Assembly: GCA_930989535.1 (NCBI GenBank)
Contig: CAKNLK010000002.1
Location: forward strand, 62,001-126,000
DNA: 64,000 nt
Direction: 5' to 3'
Source of the DNA: an uncultured Clostridia bacterium
GTDB taxonomy: Bacteria > Bacillota > Clostridia > Christensenellales > Borkfalkiaceae
In this document: one piece after another, positions 59,142 through 64,000 of the stretch
Numbering within the stretch: the stretch's first letter is position 1
Layout: each line of letters opens with the position of its first letter
Notes under the pieces: model-generated
Databases searched by the model: none
What the model was told of the DNA's origin: nothing
What the model saw: the letters and a program-made list of their open reading frames with translations, nothing else
Position numbers and translations under genes: made by a program

Positions 59142-59652
59142 TGAATATTCCTCCTGTATGCCGCGGGAGGTTTATGTACGTTGTTTTTCGCCGCGGCATG
59201 TCGTGCAGCCCCGCCGCCGCAGAAAGGTATTTGCGGGCGGCGTATCTTTTGGTTGCCTATATTTCATATTTACGTATCCGCGCGCAAAAATGTTACAGCC
59301 GCCGCAAAAAAATCGCTCGCGGCGCGCTTTGTAATGAAAAACCACGCGAATGCATACAATAGGGGAAAGGCGGCGAGGGGCAAGCGCATAAAAACGCGGC
59401 ATGCGCGCCCGTTTGCGCGCCGCGCGGAAGTTTTCACCTTCATTTACTTGCCATTGCCCGCGATATTTGCTATAATAATATGGCAAAAAAGCGAAAAGTG
59501 TCGTTTTATTTGCCGCCCGCGTCTGTCGGGCGCGAAAAAACTTTGATATGCGCGGAAGAAGGCACCGCAATCTGCGGGCTTCACTTCCGGATACGCATAA
59601 ATACATTTTTTTTCACGGATATTCCGCTTTCGGAAATCCGATGGAGGTCTCT
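59142..59652. other. 511-base gap before the ECF transporter gene
   Basis: No credible gene. ATGCCGCGG (about 59158-59166) and CCGCGGCAT (about 59191-59199) form an inverted repeat in the leader of the small Cys-rich protein. TATAAT at 59471-59476 is a likely -10 for the ECF gene, giving a leader of about 170 bases with one GC-rich hairpin near 59515-59540 (CGCCCGCG/CGGGCG). I recognise no riboswitch. Confidence 0.5.
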
Positions 59653-60357
59653 ATGGAAAGGAAGAAGTTTTTTACTTCCCGCAACATCGCCTTTTTGGCG
59701 GTACTCGTAGCGCTGGTTGTCGTGCTGCAGGTGATGAGCACGCTCATCGGCAGGATGGGCGGCACGCCTCTGAGCCTCGTCCTCATTCCCGTCGTTCTCG
59801 GCGCGGTGATGCTCGGGCCGCTCGCCGGCACTTTGCTCGGCTTTATCTTCGGCGTCGTCGTGGCTGTCTGCGGCGTAACCGGTTTCGACGGGTGGACGTT
59901 TCTGCTCTTTACCGAGCAGCCCGTTCTCACCGTTTTGCTCTGCCTCGTCAAGGGTACGGCGGCAGGCGCGGCGGCGGGGCTTCTCAATAAGCTCATCGCG
60001 CGCAAAAACCGCTACGCGGGCGTGATTGTCGCATCTTTGGCGGCGCCCGTCGTCAACACGGGCATCTTTGTGGCGGGCGCGTTCCTCATGAGCGGCGCTA
60101 TCGAAAGCGTTATGGCGGCGACGAATGTCGAAGCGGGCACTTCGCTCGTCTATTATGTTATCATCGGCCTTGCCGGCGTCAACTTCCTCATCGAATTTGC
60201 AATCAACGCCGTCGCGTCTCCGGCAATTTACCGCGTCGCCGAGTTGTTTACAAGCAGGCGCCGCGCCCGTTCGGCCGAAGCGGAAGATGTCGAATTGGAA
60301 AAAAAGCCGCGCCCCGCGCAGACGGCGCCCTCCCCGGAAAGGTCGGATAAATCGTAA
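59653..60357 (+). CDS. ECF transporter S component, possibly for pantothenate
   Basis: A 234-residue membrane protein with six helices and the ECF S-component hallmarks (the N-terminal NIAFLAVLVALVVVLQ helix, then LGPLAGTLLGFIFGVVVAVC and WTFLLFTEQP). S components bind a vitamin and need the shared EcfT and EcfA proteins, which are not here. The gene is followed 21 bases later by coaX, so pantothenate (PanT type) is the best guess by context. ATG 59653 has GGAGG seven bases upstream. Its tail is a polar Arg/Glu/Ser stretch. Confidence 0.8.
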   Translation: MERKKFFTSRNIAFLAVLVALVVVLQVMSTLIGRMGGTPLSLVLIPVVLGAVMLGPLAGTLLGFIFGVVVAVCGVTGFDGWTFLLFTEQPVLTVLLCLVKGTAAGAAAGLLNKLIARKNRYAGVIVASLAAPVVNTGIFVAGAFLMSGAIESVMAATNVEAGTSLVYYVIIGLAGVNFLIEFAINAVASPAIYRVAELFTSRRRARSAEAEDVELEKKPRPAQTAPSPERSDKS

Positions 60358-60378
60358 GAAATTGAGGATAAATTTGCC

Positions 60379-61161
60379 ATGATTCTCTGTGTCGACATCG
60401 GCAATACCAATATAAAATACGGGCTGTTCGAAGGGAACAAACTCGCCGTCAGCTTCCGCGGGGCGACCGATTTGAAGCGCACCAGCGACGAATACGGCAC
60501 CCTTCTCACGAACATGCTCTCCATCAAGGGCATCTCGACGGAGGAGATTCGCGGCGCGATTATCTCGTCCGTCGTTCCCGCGCTCAACTATACCATCACG
60601 CACATGTGCGCGGGGTATCTGGGCGTGGAGCCGATGCTCGTCGGCGCGGGGATTAAAACGGGGCACAACCTGCGCGTGGACGACGCGCGCGAAGTCGGCG
60701 CCGACCGCATCGTCAACGACGTCGCGGCAATCCGCAAGTACGGCGCGCCGCTCATCGTCATCGATTTCGGAACGGCGACCACCTTCAACGCCATCAACGA
60801 AAAGGGCGAATTTATCGGCGGCGCGGTTGCGCCGGGCATGCGCGGCTCGCTCGATTCCCTCGTTTCGGGCACGGCGAAGCTCCCGCGCGTGGAAATCGAA
60901 ACGCCGAAGAGCGTCATCGGAAAAAATACGACGACCAATTTGCAGGCGGGGCTCGTGTTCGGCTTTGCAGGGCTGGTCGATTATATCGTCAAAAAGACAA
61001 AAAAGGAAATGAAACTGCCGGACGTGCAGGTCGTCGCCACGGGCGGATTCAGCGAAATCATCGCCAAAGAGGTGGCCTGTATCGACCACGTGGACAAGCT
61101 GCTCACTCTGCAGGGACTCAAATACTTATACGATTTAAATTGTTCGGAGGGCAAAAAATGA
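60379..61161 (+). CDS. coaX: Type III pantothenate kinase
   Basis: A 260-residue ASKHA-fold kinase phosphorylating pantothenate, first step of CoA synthesis. VDIGNTNIKYGLFEG (5-19) is the phosphate loop, GADRIVNDVAA and IVIDFGTATTFNAIN hold the catalytic Asp and pantothenate contacts, and GGAVAPGMRGSLDSL completes the site. It is preceded by the putative vitamin transporter and its stop overlaps the hom ATG. Confidence 0.95.
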   Translation: MILCVDIGNTNIKYGLFEGNKLAVSFRGATDLKRTSDEYGTLLTNMLSIKGISTEEIRGAIISSVVPALNYTITHMCAGYLGVEPMLVGAGIKTGHNLRVDDAREVGADRIVNDVAAIRKYGAPLIVIDFGTATTFNAINEKGEFIGGAVAPGMRGSLDSLVSGTAKLPRVEIETPKSVIGKNTTTNLQAGLVFGFAGLVDYIVKKTKKEMKLPDVQVVATGGFSEIIAKEVACIDHVDKLLTLQGLKYLYDLNCSEGKK

Positions 61162-62441
61162 AAAGTGTCGGCGTAGCAATCCTCGGCCTCGGCGTCGTGG
61201 GGAGCGGCACATACAAGATTCTGCGCGACCATCGTGAGTTTTACCGCCAGACGCAGGGCATCGATTTAAGTGTCGAATGCGTTTTGGAGATTAACCGCCA
61301 AAGGGCGCTCGACTTGGGCATCGAAGAGAGCAAAATTTACGATAACATTGCCGAAGTTGTCGGCAACCCGAATGTCGACGTCGTCGTCGAAGTAATCGGC
61401 GGCGTAGAGCCGGCGAAGTCTTTCGTACTTGCCGCGCTGCACGGCGGAAAGTCGGTCGTCACCTCCAACAAGGAGCTGTTCTGCAAGTACTGGTACGAGC
61501 TGGAGGCGGCGGCAAAGCGCACGAATGCGGGGCTGTATTACGAGGCGAGCTGCGTCGGCGGCGTGCCCATCATCCGCACTCTCATCGACGGCATGCAGGC
61601 GAACGTCGTCACCTCGCTCACGGGCATCATCAACGGCACGACGAACTATATTCTCACGCGTATGTCCCGCGAAGGGCTCGGCTATCAGGAGGTCTTAAAG
61701 GACGCCCAGAATCTCGGCTACGCGGAAAAGAACCCGACGGCGGACGTCGAGGGGTACGACGCGTCGTACAAGCTCTCCATTCTCTCCAGCCTCGCTTTCC
61801 ACACTCGCGTGCCGCTGGATAAAGTGTACCGCGAAGGCATCACCGAAATTGCGCAGCAGGACATCGAATACGGCCGCGATTTGGGCTACGTACTCAAGCT
61901 TCTCGCCATCGGCAAGAACGACGGCGGCAAGAACATCGAGGTGCGCGTGCACCCCGCGTTCATCCGCCAAGACCACCCGCTCGCGTCCGTCAACGACAGC
62001 TTTAACGCCGTCTATCTGCAGGGCGACAGCGTGGGCGATATCATGCTCTACGGCCGCGGCGCGGGAGACATGCCCACCGGCAGCGCCATCGTTTCCGATG
62101 TCATTTATGCCGCCACGCACAGCGACGTAAAATACGCTACCTTTAAGAATACCGAGCATGCGGATAAAAACGTGCGGTTCGTCACCGATTTCAAGAGCCG
62201 CTATTATATCCGCCTGACCGTGCAAGACCGAGTCGGTATCCTCGCCAAGGTCGCGGGCGTTCTTTCCAAATACAACATCAGCATCAGCGACTTTTTGCAG
62301 AAGGCGGAAGGGGTGGAGAACATCCCCATTATCCTCATCACGCACGTGACGAGCGAGCTTTCGGTGCGCCGCGCCGTCGAAAAAATCGCCGCGCTCGAGG
62401 ACGTGCTCGAAGTGAACAGCGTTATCCGCGTCGAAGGCTGA
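61158..62441 (+). CDS. hom: Homoserine dehydrogenase
   Basis: A 427-residue enzyme reducing aspartate semialdehyde to homoserine, the branch to threonine and methionine. GLGVVGSGTY (about 10-19) binds NAD(P), ASCVGGVPIIRTLIDGM and GIINGTTNYILTRM form the catalytic core, and a C-terminal ACT domain (about 345-427, RLTVQDRVGILAKVAGVLSK) gives feedback control by threonine. GGAGGG precedes the ATG. Coupled to coaX. Confidence 0.95.
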   Translation: MKSVGVAILGLGVVGSGTYKILRDHREFYRQTQGIDLSVECVLEINRQRALDLGIEESKIYDNIAEVVGNPNVDVVVEVIGGVEPAKSFVLAALHGGKSVVTSNKELFCKYWYELEAAAKRTNAGLYYEASCVGGVPIIRTLIDGMQANVVTSLTGIINGTTNYILTRMSREGLGYQEVLKDAQNLGYAEKNPTADVEGYDASYKLSILSSLAFHTRVPLDKVYREGITEIAQQDIEYGRDLGYVLKLLAIGKNDGGKNIEVRVHPAFIRQDHPLASVNDSFNAVYLQGDSVGDIMLYGRGAGDMPTGSAIVSDVIYAATHSDVKYATFKNTEHADKNVRFVTDFKSRYYIRLTVQDRVGILAKVAGVLSKYNISISDFLQKAEGVENIPIILITHVTSELSVRRAVEKIAALEDVLEVNSVIRVEG

Positions 62442-62484
62442 CGGCGGAGAGGCCGCTCAGGCAAAGACAGCAATTTTTGAACCC

Positions 62485-62517
62485 GTGCGCCGGTATTGCC
62501 CGGCGCACTTCTTTTTG
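62485..62517 (+). terminator. Terminator between hom and the ATP-grasp gene
   Basis: GTGCGCCGG/CCGGCGCAC around TATTGC, followed by TTCTTTTT. The ribosome binding site of the next gene begins at the end of the T-run, so it could also attenuate that gene. Confidence 0.75.
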
Positions 62518-62529
62518 GAGGTGGAACCT

Positions 62530-63471
62530 ATGGCAGAGCGCAAACGGAAGGGGATTATTCTCGTCAACGCGTACCTTCGCTCGCCCGGCATGATTCGCCA
62601 GGCGGAGCGCGTGGCGGAGGAACTGCGCGCGCGCGGCGCCGACGTTGCAATCGTCAAAAACGGCGCGTTTTTGTCCGACGTGCGCAAAAATTCGCTCACG
62701 CTGTCGGAAAATTGCGACTTTGTCGTCAATCTGGATAAGGATAAATACCTTCCGCGCATGCTGGAAAAGAGGGGGCTTCGCCTGTTCAACAGCGCCCGCG
62801 CCGTCGAGCTGTGCGACGATAAGATGCTCACCTATATCGAGCTTGCGGGGCAGGGGCTGAACCTGCCCGACACCGTTCCCGCGCCGTTGTGCTACTATGC
62901 CGACGCCGCCGTGCGGGAGGATTTTCTGCGGGGAGTTGCGGAGCGGCTGGGCTTTCCGCTCGTCGCGAAAAAGAGCTTCGGCAGCTGGGGCATGGACGTG
63001 CGGCTCGTGCACGATTTTGCGCAGTTGCAGGCGGTTGCCGGGGAGTTCAAACTGTATCCGCACCTCTTCCAAAAGCGTGTGGGCAAGAGCGGGGAAGACT
63101 TGCGCGTGCTCGTCGTCGGCGGCAAAGTCGTCGCGTGCATGAAGCGGAAAAACGACGGCGATTTCCGCTCCAACGTGGAGGCGGGCGGAAAGGGGAGCCC
63201 CGCAAACCCGCCCGAAAAGTTTTTGAACGCGGCGCTTCGCTGTGCGCAGGTGCTGGAGCTGGACTACTGCGGCGTCGACCTTTTGGACGAGGGCGGCGAG
63301 CCGTACGTCTGCGAAGTCAACTCCAACGCGCTGTTCAACGAGGCGGAGCGGGTGACGGGCGCGAACGTGGCGGGGGCGTTTGCGGAGCATATTCTCGCAT
63401 CGCTCGGCGCGAACGTGGCGGGGGCGTTTGCGGAGCATATTCTCGCATCGCTCGGCGCGAATATGCGGTAA
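62530..63471 (+). CDS. RimK-like ATP-grasp ligase
   Basis: A 313-residue enzyme. GFPLVAKKSFGSWGMDVRLV (about 140-159) is the ATP-grasp phosphate region, RVLVVGGKVVACMKRK and EPYVCEVNSNALF carry the metal-binding Asp/Glu/Asn set of RimK/LysX/MptN-type ligases that join an amino acid to a carboxylate. The natural substrate is unknown. GGAGG lies eight bases before the ATG. The C terminus contains a perfect tandem repeat of 16 residues (GANVAGAFAEHILASL twice). Confidence 0.85.
   Translation: MAERKRKGIILVNAYLRSPGMIRQAERVAEELRARGADVAIVKNGAFLSDVRKNSLTLSENCDFVVNLDKDKYLPRMLEKRGLRLFNSARAVELCDDKMLTYIELAGQGLNLPDTVPAPLCYYADAAVREDFLRGVAERLGFPLVAKKSFGSWGMDVRLVHDFAQLQAVAGEFKLYPHLFQKRVGKSGEDLRVLVVGGKVVACMKRKNDGDFRSNVEAGGKGSPANPPEKFLNAALRCAQVLELDYCGVDLLDEGGEPYVCEVNSNALFNEAERVTGANVAGAFAEHILASLGANVAGAFAEHILASLGANMR
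63358..63453 (+). repeat. 48-bp perfect tandem repeat in a coding C terminus
   Basis: Two identical 48-base units (63358-63405 and 63406-63453) plus eight bases of a third. Each encodes 16 residues in frame, so copy-number change keeps the frame. Confidence 0.9.
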
Positions 63472-63527
63472 AATTCGCATAAATTGAATAAAAATAAGAA
63501 ATCATGCGAAATCGCGCGGAAAATCGG

Positions 63528-63556
63528 TTGCGTTTTCCCGCGCAAAATGCTATGAT
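63528..63556 (+). promoter_or_regulatory. Promoter of the amino-acid-binding lipoprotein gene
   Basis: TTGCGT, a 17-base spacer and TATGAT (63551-63556), then a leader of about 103 bases with two competing hairpins. Confidence 0.65.
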
Positions 63557-63590
63557 AATCACGCCTATAAATACAATCATTTCGCAGAAG

Positions 63591-63628
63591 AAAAGGGGTA
63601 CCCCTTTTTCGGACGTCTGTCCGAAAAA
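63591..63628 (+). promoter_or_regulatory. Overlapping alternative hairpins in the lipoprotein leader
   Basis: AAAAGGGGTACCCCTTTT (63591-63608) and TTTTTCGGAC (63605-63614) with GTCCGAAAAA (63619-63628). The T-tract at 63605-63609 can pair with the left A-tract or with the right one, so the two structures exclude one another. Confidence 0.55.
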
Positions 63629-63665
63629 TCTCTCGCGAAAAATATAGAAAAAGAGGTATAAGAAC

Positions 63666-64000
63666 ATGAAAAAGTTGCTTATGGCAGCGGCGGCGGTCGC
63701 TCTCACGGCAGTTACGGCGGTTTCGATGGTTGCTTGCTCTACAGGCGAGCCTGTCAAGATTGTCGAGGTCGATTTGACGGATGAAGAATATGCGTTTATC
63801 CTTCCCAAGGGTAGCGAATTGGAGGATGAAATCAACGGGTATATCGCACAGCTTAAAAGCGAGGAAGGGTTGAACGGTGTAACAATCAACGAACTCTTTG
63901 AGGCGGAGGCAAACGGAACGGCTGAAAATATCGGCAATGTGCTCACAGAACTCCCCGCCGGAGTGAATGAGTCGAACCGCGACGACTATTTTGTTGTGGC
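63666..64000 (+). CDS. Amino-acid ABC transporter substrate-binding lipoprotein, 3' end missing
   Basis: The first 111 residues are visible and the frame is open at the window edge. Signal peptide MKKLLMAAAAVALTAVTAVS with lipobox MVAC near residue 21-24. Then VDLTDEEYAFILPKGSELED (about 35-54) resembles the end of a type-3 amino-acid-binding lobe rather than its beginning, and NRDDYFVVA at the edge looks like the normal opening of the binding domain. This two-part layout is known from some Clostridia. Ligand probably a polar amino acid. Confidence 0.75.
   Translation, partial: MKKLLMAAAAVALTAVTAVSMVACSTGEPVKIVEVDLTDEEYAFILPKGSELEDEINGYIAQLKSEEGLNGVTINELFEAEANGTAENIGNVLTELPAGVNESNRDDYFVV

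Noticed and set aside
59172..59606. A 144-codon open frame on minus in the gap before the ECF gene
   Set aside because: No ribosome binding site, mixed basic composition, and it covers the ECF promoter; treated as non-coding.
59581..61089. A 502-codon open frame on minus, opposite the ECF gene and coaX
   Set aside because: Crosses two real genes and their junction; composition is dominated by Arg/Asp/Ala typical of mirror frames.
63358..63453. CRISPR or iteron repeats
   Set aside because: Only two adjacent copies without spacers, inside a coding frame; a simple tandem duplication explains it.

Overview
The window is a 64 kb piece of a Gram-positive, low-oxygen bacterial chromosome, most likely from the class Clostridia (Bacillota). 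Pointers are strong GGAGG ribosome binding sites, near-consensus sigma-A promoters with 17-base spacers, ATGA-type gene overlaps, a YlbJ sporulation membrane protein, DUF4364 and TSCPD proteins, a stand-alone [FeFe] hydrogenase and a type III pantothenate kinase. The coding DNA is fairly GC-rich for this class. Together with an archaeal-type class I lysyl-tRNA synthetase and a BspA-like repeat lipoprotein, this suggests an uncultured gut lineage such as the Christensenellales/Borkfalkia group; that placement is inference only.

Layout. 1-6.2 kb: the end of a TPR protein gene coupled to a helical-repeat protein, a DUF3810 membrane metallopeptidase-like protein, an amidase-domain protein, a small XRE regulator and a membrane glycosyltransferase. 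6.2-11.7 kb: an unusual PurF paralogue, a DAHP synthase behind a structured leader, a papain-like protein with a palindromic operator, a GDSL hydrolase and a membrane-anchored XRE regulator. 11.7-17.2 kb: a long co-directional block, alr, formyl-THF cyclo-ligase, membrane protein, rsmD, coaD, a second DAHP synthase and prephenate dehydratase. 17.2-20.6 kb: YlbJ, a patatin-like lipase and RarA. 20.6-21.0 kb holds remnants of an IS3-family element and an array of TTTA-loop hairpins.

21.0-28.7 kb is a carbohydrate island: a GH78-type rhamnosidase, an AraC regulator, and an operon of a cupin protein, a pentulose-phosphate 3-epimerase, an FGGY kinase and a uroporphyrinogen-decarboxylase-like protein. 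No transporter lies beside it. 28.8-31.9 kb: YwaF-like, tRNA-Thr(CGU) flanked by broken tRNA copies, YitT-like and DUF1003 proteins. 32-41 kb: GltS-like symporter with a zinc-ribbon acyltransferase, a group B-like [FeFe] hydrogenase, a YkvI-like permease and an SsuABC/ThiXYZ-type ABC transporter. 41.2-52 kb: transglutaminase/leucine-rich-repeat lipoprotein, valS, membrane proteins, a YjbR protein, a uracil permease with a C-terminal SHOCT-like tail, and azlCD. 52.2-64 kb: class I LysRS fused to a tRNA-binding domain, a mosaic glycosyltransferase, TSCPD, DUF4364, an HPr-like protein without the catalytic histidine, a NUDIX hydrolase, an ECF S component next to coaX and hom, an ATP-grasp ligase with a 48-bp tandem repeat, and the start of an amino-acid-binding lipoprotein.

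Most of the window is housekeeping. The most interesting signals are enzyme paralogues that have lost catalytic residues (PurF-like, HPr-like), domain fusions (LysRS, uracil permease, acyltransferase, mosaic glycosyltransferase), recurrent terminator-like hairpins between promoter and start codon, candidate leaderless genes, and the decayed tRNA-Thr array. I see no CRISPR array, prophage, rRNA operon or recognised defence system.
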